Of a stretch of 64,000 bases of DNA, positions 17,919 through 26,876 are shown piece by piece. A model generated the notes under the pieces. It was not told the DNA's origin and did not search any database. It saw only the letters and a list, made by a program, of their open reading frames with translations. The DNA comes from CAMBRQ01 sp945870325. Lineage in GTDB: Bacteria; Bacillota; Clostridia; Lachnospirales; Lachnospiraceae. The position numbers and the translations under genes were made by a program. The stretch is from NCBI RefSeq assembly GCF_050313795.1, contig NZ_JBNPMC010000016.1, positions 8,280 to 72,279 of the forward strand. The letters run 5' to 3'. Within the stretch, counting starts at the first letter, position 1; every line of letters begins with the position of its first letter.

Positions 17919-18482
17919 TTAGCTTTTTGTTATACTTTTTGTCAATATACTGAGTTGTTCTTCAATGATCTGCACCAATTCATCAGCACTTTCTTTTCTT
18001 CCGCCTTTGAGCCAGACGGTTAGTATACTGATGGTAAATCCGGTACGGATAGCAATAAAATAATTGCCGTGTTTCATATTAATTCCAGGAAGTTCTCCAA
18101 AGCGCTGTTGCAAAATATCAGCATTTTTCATATGACAGGCATAGATAATGTCCTGTCTGCCTATTTGCATCAACAGTTCTAATATGTCACTATGATTTAC
18201 CCAATAGTCAAAATAGTGTCTGGCAAGATCAAGTTCTCCCTGAAACAGCTTCGGGTGATAGCTTCCTAAAACTTCATAAAAACAAGTATCGCATTTCCAA
18301 TACAGCACATCGGAAATATTGTCAAATGCCCGATAGAACGTTGTTCTCGCTACTCCGGAAACCTTTTGCAAATCACTCACCGTGATCTGGTCAAAAGGTT
18401 TTTTCTTTATACATTCCAACAGTCCTTTATAAATAAGTTCGGATGATTGAACGGCTCGCTTATCTTTACTGATATGATACAT
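17919..18482 (-). CDS. TetR/AcrR-family repressor
   Basis: 187 residues; N-terminal helix-turn-helix ITVSDLQKVSGVARTTFYRAFDN, then an all-helical ligand domain. Divergent from the HXXEE/CocE operon with 125 bases between, so it probably represses that operon. A repeated ACAATTGTATC half-site pattern at about 18540-18580 in the gap could be its operator. Confidence 0.85.
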   Translation of the reverse strand: MYHISKDKRAVQSSELIYKGLLECIKKKPFDQITVSDLQKVSGVARTTFYRAFDNISDVLYWKCDTCFYEVLGSYHPKLFQGELDLARHYFDYWVNHSDILELLMQIGRQDIIYACHMKNADILQQRFGELPGINMKHGNYFIAIRTGFTISILTVWLKGGRKESADELVQIIEEQLSILTKSITKS

Positions 18483-18607
18483 ATGCTTCCTCCGCTTTTT
18501 CGCTACAAGTTTTGGGTTGTGTGTAGCACTTGGTTTGAAACAATTGTATCACAGATTTATTTCCGCTACAATTGTATCGTAAATAAAATTAAAAAGGAGC
18601 GACGGGT

Positions 18608-19327
18608 ATGGAAGCAATTATACAAGGGTGGTTATCTATATGGCTGTATGTGATGGGAGCGATTGGTGTTATATTAAGCTATCTGATTTATAAAAACAGG
18701 AAAACCTGGTCGATACTCAATATTCTCTGTACATTGGCGGTCATTGTACTGATATTGCACGTAATTGAGGAATGGGTATTACCGGGAGGACTGCACTATT
18801 CCTATAACATCAATCACGGTTCTTTGCTTCTAAGCAAATATCCGATGAACCGATTGACCGATATGATTACCAACTTCGGTGCAGTTGTCATTGGCTGTGT
18901 TGTACTCAGGGTATGGGGATTTAAAAAGCCTGCAGGAATTGCAATCATGCTATTCTCTGCGATGGAAGTGGTGATGCACATCGGTATTGGAATCCAGGAT
19001 ATGCAGATTTTTAGCAAATATGGAATGAGTACCATTTATTCGCCAGGGCTTATTACTTCGCTGTTTGGTTTCCTTCCTGTCTGTATTGGCCTTGCCATTC
19101 ATCTGTTTAAGAAAAAAGAGAATCGGCCAAAGCTTACACAATGGATTATTGCGATTGTTGCAACGGGGGCACTTGGATTTTTGTTAATCAATCTGCCTGA
19201 AGCGATACTCAGCAGTGAAAACACTCCTTACGAATTTACCGATCGTGGTTACTATGAGAAGTATGGAGAACAATACGAACAGGACAATGGATACGAATAT
19301 TTTGTACCGGAAGCGGAGGAACAGTAA
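18608..19327 (+). CDS. HXXEE-domain membrane protein (paralog 1)
   Basis: 239 residues with about six membrane helices and the signature HVIEEW followed by LPGG, the HXXEE motif (putative metal site). Ends with an acidic tail. AAAAGGAGCGA precedes the ATG. Related to the protein at 21227 (shared PMN-LTDMITNFG). Biological role unknown; the arrangement around a hydrolase suggests membrane handling of the same compound. Confidence 0.8.
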   Translation: MEAIIQGWLSIWLYVMGAIGVILSYLIYKNRKTWSILNILCTLAVIVLILHVIEEWVLPGGLHYSYNINHGSLLLSKYPMNRLTDMITNFGAVVIGCVVLRVWGFKKPAGIAIMLFSAMEVVMHIGIGIQDMQIFSKYGMSTIYSPGLITSLFGFLPVCIGLAIHLFKKKENRPKLTQWIIAIVATGALGFLLINLPEAILSSENTPYEFTDRGYYEKYGEQYEQDNGYEYFVPEAEEQ

Positions 19328-21178
19328 ATGAAGAACAATACGATGATTTTACAAGATAAAAATGGAAAAGAAATGACTGTAGCAGTACGAGGTGCATTGC
19401 CGGTGGATTCTCCCTGTGCTCGCTATACAGGCTTCAAGCAGGAAACTCTTCTTCTGAAAAAGGGGACAATTCGCTTGAAAGGATATATGCCTCTGCCTTG
19501 TGACATTATTTTAGAACGAGATGTACCAATAACCTTGCGGGATGGTGTAACAATTTATACGGATATTTTCCGTCCGAATGATGATGAACCACATCCGGCT
19601 ATTATGGCTATGAGTCCATATGGAAAAGAAATCGGTTCCCAATGGCTGGACGATACACCGAATCATGCCGGCATTCCTATGGATGCTACATCGGGTCTGC
19701 AAAAGTTTGAAGGTCCTGATCCTGCTTATTGGTGTAATCACGGTTATGCAATCATTAATCCTGATGTGCGTGGAGCGTACAATTCAGAAGGCATTATCCT
19801 CTTTTTTGGTAGTGACTATGGCAGGGATGGCGCGGATATTATTGAGTGGGCGGCAAGTAGGCAGTGGTGCAATGGGAAAATCGGTATGAGCGGAAATTCA
19901 TGGCTTGCTATTTCCCAGTGGTTTGTTGCCGCACAAAAGCCGAAGCACCTTGCAGCGATTGCTCCATGGGAAGGTTTATCTGACTGCTATCGGGAGATTG
20001 CCACACGTGGAGGTGTGATGATGCCGGAGTTTGTCAAGATGCTGTCTGACTCCTTTGCTTCTACGGAAAACGGTGGTATTGAAGATGTTATTGCCATGAT
20101 GAATAAGCAGCCCACAATATGCAGTTGGTGGGAGGACAAAGAAGCTGATCTGGAAGCAATTGATATACCGGCCTACATTGTAGCCAGCTATACCAATCCT
20201 ATCCACACCTACGGAACACTGGAGGGCTACCGCCGGATTTCTTCAAAAGATAAATGGCTGCGCATCCACAATACAGGTGAATGGGATGATTATTATCACA
20301 AAGGGCATACCGAAGAACTGCGATACTTTTTTGACCGTTATCTGAAAGGTGAAGATAATGGCTGGGAGAACACTCCGAAAGTACGTGTCAGCGTTCTCAA
20401 TCCCGGTGGTAAGGACATTGTTGACCGTGAGGAGGAAGATTTTCCTATTCCCCGTACCAGATATAAGAGGCTGTACCTTGACGCCGGAGAAAATGCTCTA
20501 AGAGAATGTCCGGTTTCATTAGAAAGTTATGTAGGGTATAATTCAGACCGTAAAAGAAGTGGTGTCAGCTTTAGTATGAAGATGTCGGAAGACACAGAGC
20601 TTACCGGTTATATGAAGCTGCGGCTGTGGGTTTCTGCTCTTGACCATGATGATATGGATTTGTGCGTAATGCTGGAAAAACGCCGTCCGAACGGACTGAA
20701 ATATAAATACTCCTTAGGTCCGGGCATGGATACATCGGCAAAAGGTTATATTCGTGTCTCTCTGCGTGAACTCGACCAAGAAAAGAGTACAGAGGAAAAT
20801 CCAAGACAGTCCATGAAACAGGAACAAAAGCTGAAAAGTGGCGAAATCGTCCCTGTGGATATACTGATATGGCCAATGGGATTGAAATTCAAAAAGGGGG
20901 ATATTTTGCGTATTACTGTTTCTCCATATAAGACACAGAAAATGTGGACAGGACCATTCAAGCTGAAAATGGCAAAAATAACGATTCCGAAAGAGGGATA
21001 CACTTATTTTCCGGATGATAAACCTGAAATGTATACGATTGGAGGCTCGGAGATGTTCGCCGGTTCAAAGGTAGACACCGCCAATATGCCGAAAGACCAT
21101 AATAAAGGCAGGCACCGCATATACACCGGGGGAAAGTACGATAGTTTCCTGTATGTGCCGATTATCCCTGAAAACTGA
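19328..21178 (+). CDS. CocE/NonD-family (X-Pro dipeptidyl-peptidase S15-like) hydrolase
   Basis: 616 residues: alpha/beta-hydrolase domain with IAMSPYGKE, nucleophile region GMSGNSWLA (GNSWLA elbow), an acid-histidine pair further on (HNTGEWDDYYHKGH), then a C-terminal jelly-roll (X-Pro-like) domain from about residue 390. No signal peptide, so cytosolic. Family members cleave esters or acyl-peptides; substrate unknown. The ATG directly abuts the preceding stop, with the ribosome site inside that gene. Confidence 0.85.
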   Translation: MKNNTMILQDKNGKEMTVAVRGALPVDSPCARYTGFKQETLLLKKGTIRLKGYMPLPCDIILERDVPITLRDGVTIYTDIFRPNDDEPHPAIMAMSPYGKEIGSQWLDDTPNHAGIPMDATSGLQKFEGPDPAYWCNHGYAIINPDVRGAYNSEGIILFFGSDYGRDGADIIEWAASRQWCNGKIGMSGNSWLAISQWFVAAQKPKHLAAIAPWEGLSDCYREIATRGGVMMPEFVKMLSDSFASTENGGIEDVIAMMNKQPTICSWWEDKEADLEAIDIPAYIVASYTNPIHTYGTLEGYRRISSKDKWLRIHNTGEWDDYYHKGHTEELRYFFDRYLKGEDNGWENTPKVRVSVLNPGGKDIVDREEEDFPIPRTRYKRLYLDAGENALRECPVSLESYVGYNSDRKRSGVSFSMKMSEDTELTGYMKLRLWVSALDHDDMDLCVMLEKRRPNGLKYKYSLGPGMDTSAKGYIRVSLRELDQEKSTEENPRQSMKQEQKLKSGEIVPVDILIWPMGLKFKKGDILRITVSPYKTQKMWTGPFKLKMAKITIPKEGYTYFPDDKPEMYTIGGSEMFAGSKVDTANMPKDHNKGRHRIYTGGKYDSFLYVPIIPEN

Positions 21179-21226
21179 TAAAACATTTCTTATCGGATGT
21201 ATTTTACTTATTAAGGAGTTTTGCTT

Positions 21227-21913
21227 ATGTGGCTTTGGTTTGTTGAAAAAGGATGGCTGTATTGTATGCTGATCATGGGCATTATATTGACAGTACAGTT
21301 AATCGTACATTGGAAAGATTGGAATATACTCAGAAAGCTGGCGGCTTTTACTGTCATTGTTCTTGTATTCCATGTCTGGGAAGAGTGGGTCATTCCAGGC
21401 GGATTCCATTATTATTACAATCTTTCTTCGGATGCTATTTTGCGAGATCGGTATCCCATGAATGAACTTACAGACATGATTACCAACTTTGGTGGGGCAT
21501 TGATTTGGTTTATTCTTGTACAGACGAACAAGTATGAGAGAAAAATGAGTTTTGCTGTGATGTTATTCGGGTATGCAGAAGTAATCATTCATTTGTTGGG
21601 AGCAACTTCTTCCCGAACAATGCTGTTGGAAAACGGCATTTACTCTCCGTTTTATGGTCCGGGAATGCTTACTGCTCTTATTTGTTGGCTTCCTCTTGCC
21701 ATCTCATATACTGTGTATTTTGTAAAGACTCATGTTAAAAAGTGGGATGTGATTGGAGGTGTAACAGTTCTTGTGGTATTAAGTATGCTTTTAATTACAA
21801 TGCCGGAAAGTCTTCTGAAAAATGAAGATACTCCTTATGTGTATGACAATGCCGGATGGTATGAACAGTGGATAGATGATAGTGGTGAGATTATCAATCG
21901 AGGGAAGAAGTAA
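21227..21913 (+). CDS. HXXEE-domain membrane protein (paralog 2)
   Basis: About 228 residues, six membrane helices, motif HVWEEWVIPGG. ATG 21227 follows AAGGAG by 8 bases; TTG 21221 is less likely. It shares PMNELTDMITNFGG and the C-terminal LPES/DTPYVYDNAGWYE pattern with the protein at 18608, so the two are diverged duplicates flanking the hydrolase gene. Confidence 0.8.
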   Translation: MWLWFVEKGWLYCMLIMGIILTVQLIVHWKDWNILRKLAAFTVIVLVFHVWEEWVIPGGFHYYYNLSSDAILRDRYPMNELTDMITNFGGALIWFILVQTNKYERKMSFAVMLFGYAEVIIHLLGATSSRTMLLENGIYSPFYGPGMLTALICWLPLAISYTVYFVKTHVKKWDVIGGVTVLVVLSMLLITMPESLLKNEDTPYVYDNAGWYEQWIDDSGEIINRGKK

Positions 21914-22060
21914 GAATGGTTACAAATGTGATGGTTCTGCAAAGAGCCCGACAGATTCTTGTTTGTATATTTAGAAACATCGTCTTTGGATACTGCTTTT
22001 ATTTTGTTTGTAAGAGATATTTATTTTCTATTTGTGATCGTGATTTTATTTAAAATATAT

Positions 22061-22082
22061 GAGCCGTCCAGATGGGCGGCTC
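22061..22082. terminator. GAGCCG hairpin (copy 3 of 3)
   Basis: GAGCCG and CGGCTC arms with an extra CC/GG pair and a short loop. It lies between the HXXEE operon and the convergent minus-strand operon and could serve either. Confidence 0.5.
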
Positions 22083-22111
22083 GTAGTAATTTGATACAGA
22101 ATATTACAATT

Positions 22112-22381
22112 CTAAGCTTGCTGTATTTTTCGGATATCATATTGGGGTGCTACCGTAAGATCAAGCTCGGTAATGGACCACTCCAACCAGTCACCGTGAA
22201 TAACAGCACGGGCACTGTATCCTGAAATATAAGTATATTCTTTTTCTTCCTCGGTTTGATAAACGTCTTCAAGAACCATCTTATAACTTTTTTCCATTTT
22301 CTCATATATTTCCTGATAGTCAGTGGATATGGACGGATCATTGAGCGAATCCCCATAACTGCATAATACATAAACTTTCAT
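22112..22381 (-). CDS. Hypothetical protein, last gene of the AAA/VWA operon
   Basis: 89 residues, MKVYVLCSYGDSLNDPS start, acidic, no family recognised. Its ATG overlaps the stop of the upstream gene by 4 bases (ATGA), so it is translationally coupled to it. Confidence 0.6.
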   Translation of the reverse strand: MKVYVLCSYGDSLNDPSISTDYQEIYEKMEKSYKMVLEDVYQTEEEKEYTYISGYSARAVIHGDWLEWSITELDLTVAPQYDIRKIQQA

Positions 22382-22914
22382 AATGCATCCCTTTCTTCTG
22401 TTTTGGGGTAAACCAGGAGCTTACCTTTTAGGTCCAACTCCCGGTCTATCCAGTGGTCATTTTCATATACTTGTTTCGTGAGTGTATTGTAGATAATTGG
22501 TTCCTTTTCGATATCGTCAAGATCTGCCACGAGACAGTTTTTCCTGGCAATATAGGGATATAAGGCTGCCTCTACTTTTTCCCGTAGTTCTAAAGCCATC
22601 AGATGTATAAGAGTCACATCATAGGTCTGTGACATACAGTGGCTGATTTGTTTGATCATTCCTGAATCCTGAATCGTCTGATTGACTACATCTATCTGCT
22701 CGTCCATTGACACGTCAGGATTGATCAGTAACTGACCGGCTACAATTGATTTGACAAAGGCAGTGGCTGTCTGAGTTACCTGTGCAATTAATTCCTCGTA
22801 AGGAACTTTATAATAGGTCTTCAGGATATCCAAAGGGACATTCTCACGGTTCTGCTTTAGTTTGGAAAGCAGCTTTTCCAGGCTGCTTCCCAGTTCATAA
22901 GTAGTCAAGCACAC
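22378..22914 (-). CDS. Hypothetical helical protein
   Basis: 178 residues, helical, not recognised. The N-terminus (MCLTTYELGSSLEKLLSKLKQN) looks like a coiled coil, and the C-terminus is beta-rich (DLKGKLLVYPKTEE). Overlaps the upstream gene by 10 bases and the downstream gene by 4, so it is part of a tightly packed operon. Confidence 0.6.
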   Translation of the reverse strand: MCLTTYELGSSLEKLLSKLKQNRENVPLDILKTYYKVPYEELIAQVTQTATAFVKSIVAGQLLINPDVSMDEQIDVVNQTIQDSGMIKQISHCMSQTYDVTLIHLMALELREKVEAALYPYIARKNCLVADLDDIEKEPIIYNTLTKQVYENDHWIDRELDLKGKLLVYPKTEERDAL

Positions 22915-23156
22915 ATCACCTCAGTTTCATTCGGTATGTTTTCATATTTCAGGTTATATTGGGTGTTACGGGTTTCGAAAACAATGTTGTTTCTGGAAAC
23001 TTCCAGAATACGTTCCACAGCAGTTGTCATGAAAGTATGTGTCTGAGTAGAAATCCATGCACGTTCCCCGATTCGAAGCGGCAGGAATAAGGTTCCAGTC
23101 ACGGTAATTGCCTTTTTATCAATGTTGCTTATCGGTCTGATATTTGTTCTTTTCAT
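22905..23156 (-). CDS. Small hypothetical protein
   Basis: 83 residues from ATG 23156 (MKRTNIRPIS), preceded by AAAGGAGTG. Beta-rich, no recognised domain. The longer frame from 23219 lies inside the upstream gene and is rejected. Confidence 0.6.
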   Translation of the reverse strand: MKRTNIRPISNIDKKAITVTGTLFLPLRIGERAWISTQTHTFMTTAVERILEVSRNNIVFETRNTQYNLKYENIPNETEVMCA

Positions 23157-23173
23157 GGTGATCACACTCCTTT

Positions 23174-23686
23174 TTAACAAAATTCTTTCTCTAGTGTTTT
23201 TGCCACTAACCTTGCACATCCCATTTCCATCTCATTAAGTGGTGTTTTGGATAAGACAGCCAGAGCGAGAGGCAGTTCCTTGTCATTGCGGATTGGAAAC
23301 AGTGCCGCTACGGGTTCCCTGTGATGGGAAAGCATATAAAGAGGCTGACTTATATCCAGAACCACCTCATTTCCAGAGGCGATATAAGGCTCCAGTCTTT
23401 CCGGAAGGGAAGTGCCTTCTGGAAGATATATCCCTGTTGTTGCAATGACATACTGGGCTGTGCAGATAAAGGCTCCGTGTTTGATTGAACTATAAAGAAT
23501 GGAAAGAATACTCTGGAGCTTTATGGTATCCTGATGAGGTTCTCTGCATTTTCGAATTCGGATTTCCTGATTGGATAATTCTACTTCCAGGGGATTCCCA
23601 TTCTCAAGTTTTAAAAGTCTGCGCAATTTCGCAGGAATAACAATACGTCCCTGCGAATCTATGGTGCAGATATCTGAGTATTTCAT
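23174..23686 (-). CDS. SpoVT/AbrB-type transcriptional regulator with C-terminal sensor-like domain
   Basis: 170 residues. The first ~50 form an AbrB swapped-hairpin DNA-binding domain (TIDSQGRIVIPAKLRRLLKLENG). The remaining ~115 resemble the GAF-like domain that SpoVT carries. SpoVT-class proteins are dimeric or tetrameric DNA binders. Likely regulates the element from within this operon. Confidence 0.85.
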   Translation of the reverse strand: MKYSDICTIDSQGRIVIPAKLRRLLKLENGNPLEVELSNQEIRIRKCREPHQDTIKLQSILSILYSSIKHGAFICTAQYVIATTGIYLPEGTSLPERLEPYIASGNEVVLDISQPLYMLSHHREPVAALFPIRNDKELPLALAVLSKTPLNEMEMGCARLVAKTLEKEFC

Positions 23687-23708
23687 ATGTTCACCTTTCT
23701 TTCTAAAA

Positions 23709-23732
23709 GAAAAGAAGCAGCAAATGCCGCTT
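23709..23732 (-). terminator. Intra-operon terminator upstream of AbrB gene
   Basis: Minus-strand GAAGCGGC and GCTGCTTC arms around ATTT, followed by TTTTCTTTT. It lies between two co-oriented genes of the same operon. Confidence 0.65.
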
Positions 23733-23746
23733 CCTTTCCATAAACT

Positions 23747-24451
23747 TTATGCGTCATAAGGCGATGCCTGTGCCGGGTTTTGATATTGTCCGTTTTGTTG
23801 GATTCTTTGAGATTGTTGTTCTGCATAAGCCCGCTTCCCATTTGAAATAAGGGAAGGTGCCATACAGGATTCCCAGTTGGTAATGTAAGAATCCGTGCGT
23901 TTTAGTAACGTATACAGGTCCATGTCCGTTAGCTGGATAAAGGCGTTCTTTTCTAAAATAAAACTCCCGGATTTCATATAAGAGCCGCCATTCTGATTTT
24001 TGACCTTGATGCCTTTGCCATTTACAATCTGAATCCGCCAGGGGCTTTTCATCATCCGCCCGTTCTGGTCATTTACATGCCGGGAAATAGAAAATTGCTG
24101 TGCAATGGAGTAGCCCTGGGCATCAGGGTTTCCGTATATTTTGCTCAGCGACCATTCAAATTCCTGGAAGCCGGCAGTGATCCTAGTTAAGAAAAACTGG
24201 ATCTGTTCCGGTGCCAGATTGAACTGGACGATGATATTTTTATTTCCCGTTCCATTGGAATAATCCTGGATCGTGATTCCAATCAGGGAGTTGACATTAT
24301 GACCGTTTTCCTGGTACTCACCTTTGGCATGTATTTGAGCATAACTGGTCAGTGGTGCATACCTAAGCCTGTCATAAACAGCAATGAGTTTGCGATCCGT
24401 TTGTACTTTATAGATCTGCTCGGAGATCCGTGGTGGTTGATTCTGATTCAT
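23747..24451 (-). CDS. Hypothetical element protein with Gln/Asn-rich tail
   Basis: 234 residues, soluble; central beta-rich region and a C-terminal tail of QQSQRIQQNGQYQNPAQ type, similar in flavour to the SSB tail encoded upstream. No family recognised. It follows the VWA gene by 16 bases. Confidence 0.55.
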   Translation of the reverse strand: MNQNQPPRISEQIYKVQTDRKLIAVYDRLRYAPLTSYAQIHAKGEYQENGHNVNSLIGITIQDYSNGTGNKNIIVQFNLAPEQIQFFLTRITAGFQEFEWSLSKIYGNPDAQGYSIAQQFSISRHVNDQNGRMMKSPWRIQIVNGKGIKVKNQNGGSYMKSGSFILEKNAFIQLTDMDLYTLLKRTDSYITNWESCMAPSLISNGKRAYAEQQSQRIQQNGQYQNPAQASPYDA

Positions 24452-24467
24452 AGCTTTTCCCTTCTTT

Positions 24468-26579
24468 CTACTTCAGGTATTGTTTCACTAACAGCGTCAT
24501 GTTTTTTGGTAAGTCTTCCAGTTTTGTAATATCCAGAAAGCCATCCTGATAGATTCGCTTAATATTTTCCTTATCATCTCCGATTGCTGCAGCAAAGAGT
24601 TTGATCCCTTTTTTGGAATACTCCTTTTTAATGCCACGCAGGTCGGCTTCTGCTTCAGTGCCGTAATAGCCGGTATCTGCAGGCTGTCCGTCAGAAATGA
24701 TAATCAGAAGTTTCTGCTTTTCCGGACGTTTTGCCAGATGCTCCGCCACAAAACGGAGAGCAGCACCATCACGATTTCCACCTCTTGCAGACATATCCAT
24801 GAGCCGGTAGCGGTCTGATGTGTCGATAGAATCAAATTCTGCATAGGAATAAAGTTCTACGCCTCTGCCACCAGTTGAATGGCCATATATAGTAATGGGC
24901 ACTTGAAGGCTCTGGCAGAAATCATAAAGCACAATGGCCGTCTTTTTCGCATGTGTAATCCGGTCTCCCCAGCTCATTGATCCACTCTCGTCTACCAAAA
25001 GTCCTACTGCAAGTTTCTGCTCTTCAGAAGGAAGCCTGGTCCTGGTGAAAAAGGTTCCATCTTCGTGGTGCATTGCACGTGTATCCAGACGTTTTCCAAA
25101 TTGCAGGTTCTTTAATTTTCCACCCTCACTTTCTTCTTTTAAAAGCGGTGCGATAGACTTCTGCAGGCGTTTGGACGCCCGGATAAGCATTGGTGCTACG
25201 GCCTGATATGACTGTTTTAAAGAATCCGGTACATATGCCATTCGGTTGATTGTAACATGAACTCCGGTATGAGCATTTCCGTAATGGATATCGTTTGCTG
25301 CCTTCTGCAGTTCTTCGGTCATTTCCTGTTGGTACTGTGTTTCTGCTTTCTCTGTAGCGATGCCATTCAGGATCCGGAACAAGTCGTTGGCAGACTTTTC
25401 ATAACCGGTGCCAAGGTACTGGTGATTATAAGTAATTCCTGGATTATTTTCGTCAAGGATGGTATTCGTTTTCGCAAGTGCAATCCGGTTTCCTTCTTCG
25501 GCTACAACATCCTGGGCAGCCTGCGTTCTTTCCTGACGCATGGCAGGAGGAGTACACGGTAAGGGATTTGCTTTCTGTTCCTTTTTCCCTTCTTCAGCCT
25601 GCTTTGGCATAGTACCGCCTTTGCCAGAAGGCAATGGGGTGGCACCATGAATCTGGTTACCCAAAAGTTCCTCTAACATCTGACTTGCATCCGATGCAGA
25701 ATGTTGCTCCATTCGTTCTTTTGTCTCTTCGATCAGAGGCTTGATGTATTCCCATAGAATAGCCACAATGTGATTAGAAGCGTGAAAACGGTCCTTTGTT
25801 TCATCTGAATAAATGGCAACATCTACATATGGCATGCAATCTTCCAGATAATCCAAATAAGGACCTTTATAACCGGACAGGTTATTGATGGTTCCCGCCC
25901 TGCAGTATTGAAGCAGAAGATTTGCCATGATTGCAAAATCAGAATACTTCTTTTCAATCTGACTCTGGATTGATGGCATTTGTTCACACATCCGCAGGTT
26001 ATTCAGTTCAATCCCCCGGCGGAAAGTGCCCGGATGAGAAGTGCACATTCGTGCCTCTATATAGATGTCTTCCAAAATATTATTGATATGAGAGGCGCAG
26101 GATGCCAGAGTCAGGCAGGTCGCTTTATCTTTGCTATCCATAGCCTCCAGTATTTCTTCACAATTTGTCTGATAGGAAAATTCCGTAAAGGAAGGATTGG
26201 ATGGGTAGAAGGCACCTTTTTCTATGTTGCCAAGATACAGCCCTAGGGCTGTAAAATCTGAGAACAGCAGGTGCGCAGTCTCATGCCCGTTGAATCCGAC
26301 AAGGCTTTCGGAACGGAGATACCGGGAAGGAAAACTCTGGGTGATTTCATTTGCAGCATTGATATGGATTTTATAGTTATCCGTATGTGCAATGCCTGCG
26401 TCTGCCCGGGCATTCCATTCCATCAGAGTCTGAAGACCTTGACGGTAGCGGCTGGTAGCCGCTTTCGCCATAGAGGTCAGGTATTTCTGGTAAGCAGATG
26501 AGGTGAACAGTTCCTTGTCACTGATGGCAAGTTCCTGATCCCGAATCATCTGTTTTAATTTTTTCTGGTTGCTATTCAA
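24468..26579 (-). CDS. Von Willebrand factor A protein (CobT/NorD-like), partner of AAA ATPase
   Basis: 703 residues: a helical N-terminal region of about 300 residues, a linker with charged stretches, and a C-terminal VWA domain with a MIDAS motif (LLVDESGSMSW, DxSxS). This is the chelatase-subunit architecture of CobT/NorD/ViaA proteins, which work with a MoxR-type AAA ATPase as a remodelling pair. The ATPase gene is two genes upstream in the same operon. Confidence 0.85.
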   Translation of the reverse strand: MNSNQKKLKQMIRDQELAISDKELFTSSAYQKYLTSMAKAATSRYRQGLQTLMEWNARADAGIAHTDNYKIHINAANEITQSFPSRYLRSESLVGFNGHETAHLLFSDFTALGLYLGNIEKGAFYPSNPSFTEFSYQTNCEEILEAMDSKDKATCLTLASCASHINNILEDIYIEARMCTSHPGTFRRGIELNNLRMCEQMPSIQSQIEKKYSDFAIMANLLLQYCRAGTINNLSGYKGPYLDYLEDCMPYVDVAIYSDETKDRFHASNHIVAILWEYIKPLIEETKERMEQHSASDASQMLEELLGNQIHGATPLPSGKGGTMPKQAEEGKKEQKANPLPCTPPAMRQERTQAAQDVVAEEGNRIALAKTNTILDENNPGITYNHQYLGTGYEKSANDLFRILNGIATEKAETQYQQEMTEELQKAANDIHYGNAHTGVHVTINRMAYVPDSLKQSYQAVAPMLIRASKRLQKSIAPLLKEESEGGKLKNLQFGKRLDTRAMHHEDGTFFTRTRLPSEEQKLAVGLLVDESGSMSWGDRITHAKKTAIVLYDFCQSLQVPITIYGHSTGGRGVELYSYAEFDSIDTSDRYRLMDMSARGGNRDGAALRFVAEHLAKRPEKQKLLIIISDGQPADTGYYGTEAEADLRGIKKEYSKKGIKLFAAAIGDDKENIKRIYQDGFLDITKLEDLPKNMTLLVKQYLK

Positions 26580-26599
26580 TTTTAATTCGTCCTTTCTTT

Positions 26600-26863
26600 T
26601 TAAAATAATTTTTCAGTCAAAAGCTCTTCCATGGTGTATCCAAAATAGACTGCCAGATGGTAGACCACAAATACGGGTGGAAAGCCTCTTCCTAATTCAT
26701 ACTTACGGTAAGATTTTGTTGGAATATGCAGAATCCTTGCCAGGGTTTTCTGGGAAAGATTCCAGCGTGGTAGTTTCCGCAGATAATGGATATTTGCGGA
26801 GAAAATATCCAGCATATCTTCTTCTGTAATTTTTAAATTGTTATAAGGTTTTCTCTGTGTCAA
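26600..26863 (-). CDS. Cro/CI-type helix-turn-helix protein
   Basis: 87 residues from TTG 26863, preceded by AGGAGGGT; a longer frame to 26989 lies inside the AAA gene. Helix-turn-helix: LPRWNLSQKTLARILHIPTKSYRKYELGRGFPP. It sits between the AAA and VWA genes and probably regulates the operon. Confidence 0.75.
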   Translation of the reverse strand: MTQRKPYNNLKITEEDMLDIFSANIHYLRKLPRWNLSQKTLARILHIPTKSYRKYELGRGFPPVFVVYHLAVYFGYTMEELLTEKLF

Positions 26864-26876
26864 TGTACCAACCCTC

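Noticed and set aside
21959..22225. 88-codon hydrophobic plus-strand frame
   Set aside because: No ribosome site, spans a terminator and the 3' end of the convergent gene.
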